Below are positions 8,137 through 14,738 of a stretch of 17,155 nucleotides of DNA, piece after piece. The DNA is from Acidimicrobiaceae bacterium (GTDB taxonomy: Bacteria > Actinomycetota > Acidimicrobiia > Acidimicrobiales > UBA8592): positions 1 through 17,155 of the forward strand of contig PAWI01000043.1 in assembly GCA_002713485.1 (NCBI GenBank), written 5' to 3'. Made by a program: the position numbers and the translations under genes. Each line of letters starts with the position of its first letter. Position 1 is the first letter of the stretch. A model generated the notes under the pieces. The model did no database searches. It was not told the origin of the DNA and was given only the letters and a program-made list of their open reading frames with translations.

Positions 8137-8313
8137 CTATTCAGGTGGTTCAAACCATGGAAATCCAGGAAGATTCCCGACTGTGGTGCGGAGTCGTTGG
8201 TTCTGCTCTTCTTCCCGCTTTTGCATTTCTTCCTGTAGGTCTTCGAATGCGTAGCGTTTCTGATCTGAAGTGAGGAGTTTACGAAACAGTGCGTCAATTC
8301 CGGGATTCAGCAT
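8137..8313 (-). CDS. Small hypothetical protein, 58 aa, charged helical
   Basis: This frame runs from ATG 8313 to TAG 8137. The predicted protein begins MLNPGIDALFRKLL, continues with a highly charged, probably helical section rich in Glu, Gln, Lys and Arg (residues 16-42), and ends with the Pro/aromatic tail GNLPGFPWFEPPE. There is no signal peptide or membrane segment. It lies between the hydroxy-acid dehydrogenase and the DUF2207 gene on their strand and fills most of an otherwise 314-bp gap. The ribosome binding site is weak and I recognise no family. The protein-like composition and position support it as real, but a chance ORF of this length cannot be excluded. Confidence 0.5.
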   Translation of the reverse strand: MLNPGIDALFRKLLTSDQKRYAFEDLQEEMQKREEEQNQRLRTTVGNLPGFPWFEPPE

Positions 8314-8369
8314 ACTCTGATGGTAGATCCCTGATATGACAGCGAGGAGGATGCAATGGTTGATTTAGG

Positions 8370-9557
8370 TCAGGGTTTATAAAGGTTGTGTTCTCCGACA
8401 TCTGCAAGTTTTTGTTGCCCTATAAGAGAGAGTGCATCCTTAGTTTCTTGATTCAGGAGATCTAAGACATCAGTAACGCCTTGTTCACCATTAGCGGCTA
8501 AACCCCAGAACCAGCACCGTCCAGAACATGCTGCTGACGCTCCTAATGCGTGAGCTTTGACAATATCCTCACCACGTCGTATTCCACCATCAAAAAAGAG
8601 TTCTACCTTATCTGAAACTACTTCTCTGATCTTTGGAAAAACAGCTGCTATTCCGGGGACACTATTGAACTGACGACCTCCATGGTTGGAGACAATTATT
8701 CCATCTACTCCGAGATCTTCAGCAGTTACTGCGTCATCAGGATGCATTATTCCTTTGACAAGTAGCGGTCCACTCCATTGATTCCTTATTCGTTTTAGGT
8801 CATCCCATGTTTTCGATGGATCATTTAATTCATTATTGACGTATTGACCTATCGAACTTGCATCGTCGCCGGAAGTGACATCGGTTAAGTTCCCGAAAGT
8901 TATTGCAGGATTTTTGACAATACCAGATAACCATCTGGGCCTAGATAGATATTGCATGTATTGACCAGGTTTAATAGTCACTGGCAGTGACATTCCATTC
9001 CGCAGATCTCTTTCTCTTTTCCCAACAACAGGTACGTCAACTGTGACTATAAGAGCTTCGTAGCCAGAAGCTTTGGATCGCTCAATTAGCGAATCTATAA
9101 CCTGCTGGCTTTTCCATAAATATAACTGAAACCACAGTCTTCCTTGAGACTCCTGAGCAACCTCCTCGATAGAATTTCCCGAGCCTGTGCTAAGACAAAA
9201 TATTGCTCCTGCCTGATGTGCTGCGCGAGCAGCGGCGATTTCCCCCTCTGGGTGAGCCAGAGTAGCAAGACCTGACGGAGAAAGAATGAGGGGATTGGAA
9301 ATCGGTTTGCCAAAGATAGTTAAAGAGGTATCTGGCTTGGACACATCTACTAGATACTTAGGTTGGAAAGTTACATCATCAAGAGTGGTTCTATTAGCTT
9401 TTATTGCGTGCTCTTCCCCAGCACCACCGTCAATGAAATCCCACACAGAACGCGGCAGTCTTTTCTTCGCGATTTCTCGTGAATGATCAACTGTTTGGAT
9501 TGCGGCACTTATTTTTTTACGAAACGTTATTAGTTTCTTGATTTCCCGTAATTTCAC
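8370..9557 (-). CDS. FMN-dependent alpha-hydroxy-acid dehydrogenase (LldD/glycolate oxidase family)
   Basis: This 395-residue flavoenzyme oxidises a 2-hydroxy acid to a 2-oxo acid. Visible family residues include Y146 in WFQLYLW, K268 in LLVKG, the catalytic base H292 with R295 in SNHGGRQ, and the FMN-phosphate region DGGIRRGEDIVKAHALGA (323-340). The N-terminal active-site Tyr of glycolate oxidase (Tyr24) aligns with F41 here (SVWDFIDGGAG). Val177 occupies the position of glycolate oxidase Arg164, though that position is variable across the family. The substrate is therefore uncertain; L-lactate is one option. Translation starts at GTG 9557 with AGGAA close upstream. No membrane segment is seen. 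It lies 70 nt downstream of the ATPase gene and has its own possible -10. Confidence 0.9.
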   Translation of the reverse strand: MKLREIKKLITFRKKISAAIQTVDHSREIAKKRLPRSVWDFIDGGAGEEHAIKANRTTLDDVTFQPKYLVDVSKPDTSLTIFGKPISNPLILSPSGLATLAHPEGEIAAARAAHQAGAIFCLSTGSGNSIEEVAQESQGRLWFQLYLWKSQQVIDSLIERSKASGYEALIVTVDVPVVGKRERDLRNGMSLPVTIKPGQYMQYLSRPRWLSGIVKNPAITFGNLTDVTSGDDASSIGQYVNNELNDPSKTWDDLKRIRNQWSGPLLVKGIMHPDDAVTAEDLGVDGIIVSNHGGRQFNSVPGIAAVFPKIREVVSDKVELFFDGGIRRGEDIVKAHALGASAACSGRCWFWGLAANGEQGVTDVLDLLNQETKDALSLIGQQKLADVGEHNLYKP

Positions 9558-9595
9558 GTGTTCCTAATACTCAATGCATCCCTTAGAACAACGAG

Positions 9596-9601
9596 ATTAT
9601 A
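9596..9601 (-). promoter_or_regulatory. Possible -10 box (TATAAT) upstream of the hydroxy-acid dehydrogenase
   Basis: A perfect TATAAT on the minus strand lies 38 nt before the GTG start at 9557, in the 70-nt gap after the ATPase gene. No good -35 hexamer is seen at 16-18 nt, so this may be a weak or activator-dependent promoter. It would allow the dehydrogenase to be expressed apart from the heme operon. Confidence 0.35.
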
Positions 9602-9627
9602 TGACCTGTGCGCAAAGATCCATTGGT

Positions 9628-10443
9628 TCAATCGTGTTTCATATCATTCGGAAGGGGAATACATAGTGGGGAACCTGAAACTGGATCTGTGATTATCTGG
9701 GCTTGAATTGAAAACACATCGTGAATCATTTGGCTGGTAACTACATCTGTGGGTTTCCCTGAGATCCTGATTTCTCCATCCCGCATAGCGATAAGGTTTT
9801 CAGCATATCTGACTGCCAGATTAAGGTCATGAAGAACCATGACGATAGTTCTGCTACTTTCCCTAGTTAGGTCTTTTAGAAGATCAAGTATTTCAATTTG
9901 GTGTGCGATATCCAAATGGGTGGTTGGCTCATCAAGAAGCATAATCGGAGTTTCTTGTGCAAGAAGCATTGCTATCCAAACGCGTTGGCGCTGCCCTCCT
10001 GATAATTCATCTAATGGTCTTTCAGCAAAATCGTTAAGTCCCGTCAAAGATAAGGCTTCGGTTACCGCTACTTCGTCGTCTCGTGACCACTGACTGAAAA
10101 TACTTTGGTGCGGGTAGCGTCCTCTTCGCACAAGATCTGAAACAATAATTGTTTCAGGTGAACGAGGGTTTTGGGGCAATAAACCTAGTTTTCTAGCCAC
10201 TTCTTTTGTTGACTGGAACTGGATATCCATTTCATTGATCTGGACTTCTCCTTTTGAAGGGATAAGAATCCTGGCTAAAGCTTTTAATAACGTTGATTTC
10301 CCGCATCCGTTCGGACCGATAATGACAGTTATTTCTTCTGTTGGGATGGTGACAGTTAACCCTTCAACAATGGCTGGCCCTCCATATGATAAGTAAAGGT
10401 CTTGTCCAGAAAATGATTTAGGTTTATCTTGATTAGTTTGCAC
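9628..10443 (-). CDS. hmuV: ABC transporter ATP-binding protein, FecE/HmuV (heme or siderophore) type
   Basis: This 271-residue cytoplasmic ATPase powers the importer. It has Walker A GPNGCGKST (43-51), Q-loop Q91, signature LSGGQRQR (147-154), Walker B IMLLDEP (167-173, catalytic E172) and switch H205. RRGRYPHQ after the Q-loop and TTHLDIAHQ after Walker B are typical of the FecE/FepC/BtuD branch that serves iron-chelate, heme and cobalamin importers. Translation starts at GTG 10443, 11 nt inside the end of the upstream permease gene, with GCGAGG upstream, so the two are translationally coupled. The assignment to heme rather than siderophore comes from the neighbouring HmuT-like and MhuD-like genes, not from this sequence. 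Confidence 0.9.
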   Translation of the reverse strand: MQTNQDKPKSFSGQDLYLSYGGPAIVEGLTVTIPTEEITVIIGPNGCGKSTLLKALARILIPSKGEVQINEMDIQFQSTKEVARKLGLLPQNPRSPETIIVSDLVRRGRYPHQSIFSQWSRDDEVAVTEALSLTGLNDFAERPLDELSGGQRQRVWIAMLLAQETPIMLLDEPTTHLDIAHQIEILDLLKDLTRESSRTIVMVLHDLNLAVRYAENLIAMRDGEIRISGKPTDVVTSQMIHDVFSIQAQIITDPVSGSPLCIPLPNDMKHD

Positions 10444-11563
10444 GGTTATACCTCGCTAGTAAATACAGAAAATACGGGCCTCCAAAAGTTGCGGTTATCA
10501 CCCCTGCTGGAAGCATGACTGGGGCAAAAAGGCGTTGCGCTATCAGGTCAGCTCCCAAAAGGAAGAAACCACCTAACAGAGCGGTAAAGATAAGCACTCC
10601 GCCGGTAATCGAACCAGCGAGAAGTCTCGCTGCTTGAGGAACGATTAATGCTACAAACCCTAGCGGCCCAACAACTGAGACAGCTAAAGCGGCAAGTAAA
10701 GAAGCTACGGCCAAAAGCGCTAAACGATCTCGTTCAATACGGGAACCGACAGTGATTGCAGTTTCATCTCCTAATTGAAGTATTCTGAGTCGATTCGTAA
10801 GGAAAAATGCTGAGGGCAGCAGAACGAATAACCCAATTAAGAGTGTTCTGACATCACCCCAAGAAGCTCCAAATAGAGTCCCTGCCTGCCATCGTGCTGC
10901 TGCAATTACGCGTTCAATCGGATACTTAACGGTGATAAATGTAATTACTGCTCCAAGGAGAGAGTTTACTCCTATACCAACAAGGACTAATCGGGTAGCT
11001 GATACGCCTCGCTTCCAGGATAAAAGATAAATTAACCCTGCGGTTAGTAGCGCTCCAAGAAACGCTGCCCATGGCAAGTATCCAATGTTTCCTCCCGCCG
11101 CCAAAATCGCTACAGCAAGAACAGCTGCCCCAGTATTTATTCCGATAATGTCAGGCGATACAAGTGGGTTATTTATAAGTGATTGGAATATCAATCCTGA
11201 GGAAGCGAAACACATTCCTGCCAAAATGGCAACGACTATTCTTGGGAAACGAAGAGAGTTGATTATAAAATCGTATTCTCCGTTTCTATCCCAAAGAGCA
11301 GTTGCAATTGCTCTCGAAGCAGGAATTGGATAATCGCCAACAATCAAACCCGTTCCAAGGAGAACAATAATTGCAACAAGCGTTCCAGCGACCAACCATA
11401 CAATTTTTAATTGGATACGGCCAGATACTTTATACCATCGAAAAGTGTATGAGCGTGACCGAATCTTGTCTGCTAAACGGACCGATATTACGGTAATTAG
11501 AATTGCAACTAGCACTGTGAGGGAGCGTTGCAGGGTAGGTGTGGTAATTGCTAAGTAATGCAT
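10433..11563 (-). CDS. FecCD-family ABC transporter permease (second of two)
   Basis: This 376-residue polytopic membrane protein belongs to the BtuC/FecCD family. The diagnostic block is LRFPRIVVAILAG (104-116) followed by NNPLVSPDIIGINTGAA (131-147). A later LQLGDETAITVGSRIE segment is the cytoplasmic coupling region that docks on the ATPase. The usual family fold has ten membrane helices in about 330 residues; this protein has an extra hydrophobic helix at its N-terminus (about 14-30) followed by a basic loop. It starts 2 nt after the stop of the other permease and overlaps the ATPase gene by 11 nt. It differs clearly from its partner in sequence, which suggests a heterodimeric channel as in FecC/FecD. 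Confidence 0.9.
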   Translation of the reverse strand: MHYLAITTPTLQRSLTVLVAILITVISVRLADKIRSRSYTFRWYKVSGRIQLKIVWLVAGTLVAIIVLLGTGLIVGDYPIPASRAIATALWDRNGEYDFIINSLRFPRIVVAILAGMCFASSGLIFQSLINNPLVSPDIIGINTGAAVLAVAILAAGGNIGYLPWAAFLGALLTAGLIYLLSWKRGVSATRLVLVGIGVNSLLGAVITFITVKYPIERVIAAARWQAGTLFGASWGDVRTLLIGLFVLLPSAFFLTNRLRILQLGDETAITVGSRIERDRLALLAVASLLAALAVSVVGPLGFVALIVPQAARLLAGSITGGVLIFTALLGGFFLLGADLIAQRLFAPVMLPAGVITATFGGPYFLYLLARYNRAN

Positions 11564-11565
11564 TT

Positions 11566-12657
11566 CTATACGTCCGACAGCTTGGTAAAGCGAACAAGGT
11601 AGATAAGAAATGGAGCTCCGACTGCAGCAGTTACTATTCCTACTTGAAGTTCATCAGGTCGGACGATCAAACGTCCTATTACGTCTGCGCCTAGGAGAAG
11701 GCATGGCCCAAGAAATAGACAGTAAATGAGAATCCATCGATAATCTGGGCCAACAAGTGAACGGACCATATGTGGGATAGCTAGGCCTACAAATGCTACC
11801 GGGCCGGCAATAGCTACTGCTGATCCGCAAAGCAAAATGATAATAAGACCTGTTCCCATTCGAACAAGTCCTATTCGTTGTCCTAGGGATAGAGCAATAT
11901 CTTCGCCGAGGCTCAGAATATTTATTTGTCTTCCTAATGCAAGTCCAATTATTAGCCCGAGAATAATTACGGGGAACAGAACGATAATCTCATCAGTCCC
12001 TCTACTCGCAATTGAACCAGCTAACCAAAACCTGGCCTCGTCAAGTGTTTCCAAATCAAGTATGAGTAATGATGTCGTCCACCCTCCAAGCAGTGCGGTA
12101 ATAACCACACCTGCCAAAGCGAGTTTTACTGGTGTAGCACCACCGCTCCCAAACTGGGCGATTAGATAAACAAGAATGCTTGCTCCAGCAGCCCCAAAAA
12201 AAGCGAACCAGACATATCCCTCCGGAGTTACGATATCTGCAACATATATTGCTGTAACAATTGCAAAAGCTGCTCCTGCATTCACTCCCAATATCCCTGG
12301 CGCTCCGAGTGGGTTTCGGGTGATACCTTGAGTTAATGCTCCAGCAACAGCCAGACAGGATCCTGCTGCTAGACCAAGTACTGTACGTGGCCACCGAAGT
12401 TCACGGACTACTATTTGCCCCTGGTCGGTTGAATCATAATCAAAGATTGCGTTCCATGCTGTTTCCCACGATGTATGCAAAGACCCATAACGAAGACTTA
12501 CTAGGATAATTCCAATAACTAATCCCAAAGACACCGTTAATCCCAAAACATGATTCGTTATGAAAGGACCTGTTTCCTTTTCACGACGTTTTGATAGGAC
12601 ACCGGCAAGAATAGGGGCAATAGTTATTGCACCGAACATCAAAACAATTGTGACCAT
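11566..12657 (-). CDS. FecCD-family ABC transporter permease (first of two)
   Basis: This 363-residue inner-membrane protein carries the same family block as its neighbour: LRWPRTVLGLAAG (87-99), NPLGAPGILGVNAGAA (115-130) and a coupling region LSLGEDIALSLGQRIG. It also has one hydrophobic segment more than usual at the N-terminus (about 3-20), followed by the basic run SKRREKE. The ATG at 12657 is immediately preceded by TAA, so no in-frame extension is possible. The gene begins 3 nt after the 47-codon ORF and ends 2 nt before the second permease. Together with the ATPase it would form the import channel fed by the HmuT-like lipoprotein. Confidence 0.9.
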   Translation of the reverse strand: MVTIVLMFGAITIAPILAGVLSKRREKETGPFITNHVLGLTVSLGLVIGIILVSLRYGSLHTSWETAWNAIFDYDSTDQGQIVVRELRWPRTVLGLAAGSCLAVAGALTQGITRNPLGAPGILGVNAGAAFAIVTAIYVADIVTPEGYVWFAFFGAAGASILVYLIAQFGSGGATPVKLALAGVVITALLGGWTTSLLILDLETLDEARFWLAGSIASRGTDEIIVLFPVIILGLIIGLALGRQINILSLGEDIALSLGQRIGLVRMGTGLIIILLCGSAVAIAGPVAFVGLAIPHMVRSLVGPDYRWILIYCLFLGPCLLLGADVIGRLIVRPDELQVGIVTAAVGAPFLIYLVRFTKLSDV

Positions 12658-12660
12658 TTA

Positions 12661-12804
12661 CTAACTACTAATTTTTAGAGCTGTAAGACTACGTGGATTT
12701 CTATCAATTAGCGATGATCCCTGCCCATCGGCGCATGATTTCTTCTTTATTAGCTGTTCAATCAAATATTTTCTGTAGATGAACATCTGTGACTTCTTCG
12801 TCAT
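12661..12804 (-). CDS. Small ORF (47 aa) ATGA-coupled between heme oxygenase and permease
   Basis: The start ATG (12804) overlaps the TGA of the MhuD-like gene in the four-base ATGA configuration typical of translational coupling, with AAAGG just upstream. The frame ends in TAG at 12661, three bases before the permease ATG. The predicted protein begins MTKKSQMFIYRKYLIEQL, is Lys/Arg-rich (theoretical charge clearly positive), has one Cys at 24 (KKKSCADG), and has no membrane segment or signal peptide. I recognise no family. The exact tiling between two genes of the heme operon is the main argument for reality. A chance frame in an untranslated spacer remains possible, because 47 codons is short. 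Confidence 0.55.
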   Translation of the reverse strand: MTKKSQMFIYRKYLIEQLIKKKSCADGQGSSLIDRNPRSLTALKISS

Positions 12805-13121
12805 CCTTTGTTTTGATTTCGTTCTGCTTTTAGTACAACTTCAAACTCAAGGAGTTCCGAGCCATGGGCGACAGGTCTAGCATTTGCCTCGGCATGACCT
12901 CGAGCAAATTCAGGCGAATGAACCCAAGCTAAAAATGCTTCCTCTGATTCCCAACGGGTATATACGTACCAGGTATTACTCGCAGAATTTGGTCTTAAAA
13001 GTTCAAAACTTTCAAACCCTTCCATATTTTCAACTTCCCCAACTCGATTCTCAAATCTAGACAGAAGCTCGTCACCTGCACCCTCCGGGACTGTTATTGC
13101 GTTGATTCTTACTATGCTCAT
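12801..13121 (-). CDS. mhuD: Heme-degrading monooxygenase, MhuD/IsdG-like
   Basis: This 106-residue protein is an ABM-fold enzyme that strongly recalls the mycobacterial heme-degrading enzyme MhuD. The N-terminal INAITVPEGAGDELLSRF, the central GFESFELLRP, WESEEAFLAW and the C-terminal LLEFEVVL follow the same order. Residues matching the IsdG/MhuD active site are N7, W66 and H76 (proximal heme ligand). The W-H spacing of 10 is that of IsdG as I recall it. The expected reaction is oxidative opening of heme with iron release in the cytoplasm. I chose ATG 13121 over an upstream in-frame start because AAAAGGAAAAG precedes it and homology starts there. It lies 25 nt after the HmuT-like gene and overlaps the next small ORF. 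Confidence 0.85.
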   Translation of the reverse strand: MSIVRINAITVPEGAGDELLSRFENRVGEVENMEGFESFELLRPNSASNTWYVYTRWESEEAFLAWVHSPEFARGHAEANARPVAHGSELLEFEVVLKAERNQNKG

Positions 13122-13146
13122 TCTTTTCCTTTTAGTTGTTTTCTTT

Positions 13147-14178
13147 TTACTTTTTGATCTTCTGGAAATCTGTAACAAGTTGTTTTAGTAAATTCCCTGT
13201 TCGGGGACCATTCCCCAACAAAAGCTGATCATCATAAGCCAGTACAGCTCTATTAATTCCAGCCGGAGTCTGAGAAATACCTCCAATTTGTAAAAGCCCA
13301 TCAATTCCTCCAACTGAATCAAGCCCAGCGGACGGAACAAGAAGAATGTCTGGTTCGGCACGAAGTAAAGATTCAGCTGTGATCGTTTTGTATTGATCAA
13401 TATCGAGGATGTCTGCGACATTCTTTCCACCTGCAGCATTAATAAGCCAATGTGTTGCTGAATTTCTTCCTAAGACAAGTTGGGTTCCTGTTCCACGTAT
13501 ATATAGAGCGGCCACGATTGGTCTTTCCTGTTCATCAATTACTTGAGTGTTCGCTGCAATGGTATTTTCAAGCGTTGCCGCTAGTTCTTCTCCACGGTTA
13601 GGGACTCCTAAAGCTTTAGCAACTGCCCGTATCTTGTCGGCCGGTCCTGCCATTGTTGACTCACTGGGCACTATTACAATTGGGAATCCAAGGCGTCGGA
13701 GATCGTCAAGTGTCTTTTCAGGGCCGGCAATTTCTGTTCCTATTAGAATCGTTGGGGTAAATCCAGCGATTGGTTCTGCTAACAGTGAACGTTGGTAACC
13801 AATTTGTGGCAGCTCAGATGCTTCAGGGGGCCAAGTAGCTGAGCGGTCAGTTGCTACAACGTTATCTCCTAAATTTAAAGCAAAAACTACTTCAGCTACT
13901 GATCCATCAAGGGGGATAATTCGCTCTACTGAATTTATTGTTACAGTATTCCCGGCATGATCGGTGACAGTCACAGGGAGTATGGGGTTAACCTCAGGTG
14001 TTACGGGTTCTGCTTCTTCAACAAGTATTTCAATAGCAGATTGCGAACTATCGGAGGAAGTTTCAGTTTGTTGGAGGTTTGATGTTTTCTCGGTTTGAGA
14101 AGAGGAGCAACTAGCTTGGGTGAGAAATACGAGAATTGCAGTTGTAATAAAAAATGTATTTCGGAACTTGAATTTCAC
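13147..14178 (-). CDS. hmuT: Heme ABC transporter substrate-binding lipoprotein, HmuT-like
   Basis: This 343-residue exported protein has a basic N-terminus, a hydrophobic segment (8-20) and a lipoprotein Cys at 24 (QASC, a slightly atypical lipobox). A Ser/Thr/Glu-rich linker leads into a class III periplasmic-binding fold. HmuT-like marks are ERIIPLDGSVAEVVFAL, then GYQRSLLAEPI, whose Tyr (128) matches the Tyr heme ligand of Gram-negative HmuT, then GRNSATHWLINAAGG (237-251), TPAG and LLGNGPR (320-326). It captures heme outside the membrane for the downstream permeases. Start: GTG 14178 has GAGG 8 nt upstream; a GTG at 14187 lies inside that ribosome binding site and is less likely. It is the first gene of the operon, behind a good promoter. 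Confidence 0.82.
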   Translation of the reverse strand: MKFKFRNTFFITTAILVFLTQASCSSSQTEKTSNLQQTETSSDSSQSAIEILVEEAEPVTPEVNPILPVTVTDHAGNTVTINSVERIIPLDGSVAEVVFALNLGDNVVATDRSATWPPEASELPQIGYQRSLLAEPIAGFTPTILIGTEIAGPEKTLDDLRRLGFPIVIVPSESTMAGPADKIRAVAKALGVPNRGEELAATLENTIAANTQVIDEQERPIVAALYIRGTGTQLVLGRNSATHWLINAAGGKNVADILDIDQYKTITAESLLRAEPDILLVPSAGLDSVGGIDGLLQIGGISQTPAGINRAVLAYDDQLLLGNGPRTGNLLKQLVTDFQKIKK

Positions 14179-14197
14179 AGATAACACCTCACCAATA

Positions 14198-14227
14198 ATT
14201 GATAATGAGAGTCAACTGACTATCAAT
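14198..14227. promoter_or_regulatory. Inverted repeat ATTGATA-N16-TATCAAT in the hmuT leader
   Basis: Perfect 7-bp arms at 14198-14204 and 14221-14227 flank a 16-bp centre. They lie just downstream of the predicted transcription start and upstream of the hmuT ribosome binding site. The GATAATGA part of one arm resembles half of a Fur box, but the whole does not match the Fur 19-mer. It could be a repressor site or an RNA hairpin in the leader. Confidence 0.4.
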
Positions 14228-14228
14228 A

Positions 14229-14263
14229 TAGGATTCTTACCTAAGTATATAAGGTATGCCTAA
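14229..14263. promoter_or_regulatory. Cluster of TAGG/CCTA half-sites over the hmuT promoter
   Basis: Read on the plus strand there are four half-sites in alternating orientation: TAGG (14229-14232), CCTAA (14240-14244), TAAGG (14250-14254) and CCTAA (14259-14263). Centres are about 9-11 bp apart, one per helical turn, and the cluster covers the -10 and spacer. DtxR/IdeR operators are built from TTAGG...CCTAA repeats, so an iron-dependent repressor of that family is a reasonable candidate; the exact 19-mer is not matched. Confidence 0.45.
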
Positions 14264-14271
14264 CATATCAA
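14244..14271 (-). promoter_or_regulatory. Promoter of the heme operon
   Basis: On the minus strand, TTGATA (14266-14271) is separated by 16 bp from TATACT (14244-14249). These are one and two mismatches from the sigma-70-type consensus. Transcription would begin near 14237, giving a leader of about 60 nt before the hmuT start at 14178. The promoter sits directly behind the stop codon of the MOSC gene. Confidence 0.6.
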
Positions 14272-14279
14272 TTGTTGGC

Positions 14280-14726
14280 TCATTGACCAGGGTCGATTAC
14301 CTTGACTTGATCACCAAGGTTTACACAGCATGAATTTAGAACTTTTCCCGTTACGCCACCCCGCCAATGAGATTTCAGCGCTTCCCGAAGGCCTTCATGT
14401 AGCTTCTCCATTTGAACACAAGGTTTTGTTTCCCCCGTTATTTCTATTTTTAGATCCCCAACTAGGAGAATCATTCCTTTTGTATTCTCTAAATCTATTT
14501 CGTCAACAAGAAAGTTTGCTCTTCGGTTTATCGGGTCAAGTTGCTGACCGATGGTTTTTTGTGCTTCATTCCATGCCTTTAGAGAAAGAACAGTGACTTG
14601 CCTAGTCTTTGATTTTCCACCTACGCATCCACTAAGGCCTTTTCCAGTAATGCTTTCAATAGATTCATGCGATTCCATTTGCTGGCTGGCACCTGGTTTA
14701 GTCCAGATCTTCAATAGATAACCCAT
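14280..14726 (-). CDS. MOSC domain-containing protein
   Basis: This 148-residue protein is a single MOSC domain, the fold found at the C-terminus of molybdenum cofactor sulfurases and in sulfur-carrier or reductase proteins. Visible marks are an early KGLSGCVGG with RQVTVL (29-47), RRANFLVD (68-75), the conserved Cys in ETKPCVQME (C103), and RGGVTGKVLN with LGDQVKV at the end. There is no N-terminal beta-barrel or C-terminal ferredoxin domain, so it is of the short stand-alone type. Such proteins are thought to handle sulfur or molybdopterin, but the partner here is unknown. The gene begins 12 nt after the EamA gene on the same strand; its ribosome binding site is weak. Confidence 0.85.
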   Translation of the reverse strand: MGYLLKIWTKPGASQQMESHESIESITGKGLSGCVGGKSKTRQVTVLSLKAWNEAQKTIGQQLDPINRRANFLVDEIDLENTKGMILLVGDLKIEITGETKPCVQMEKLHEGLREALKSHWRGGVTGKVLNSCCVNLGDQVKVIDPGQ

Positions 14727-14738
14727 CCCATATTTTTA

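Noticed and set aside
13122..13178. 19-residue Lys/Arg-rich N-terminal extension of the heme oxygenase
   Set aside because: It overlaps the end of the HmuT-like gene, and the family resemblance and ribosome binding site both point to ATG 13121.
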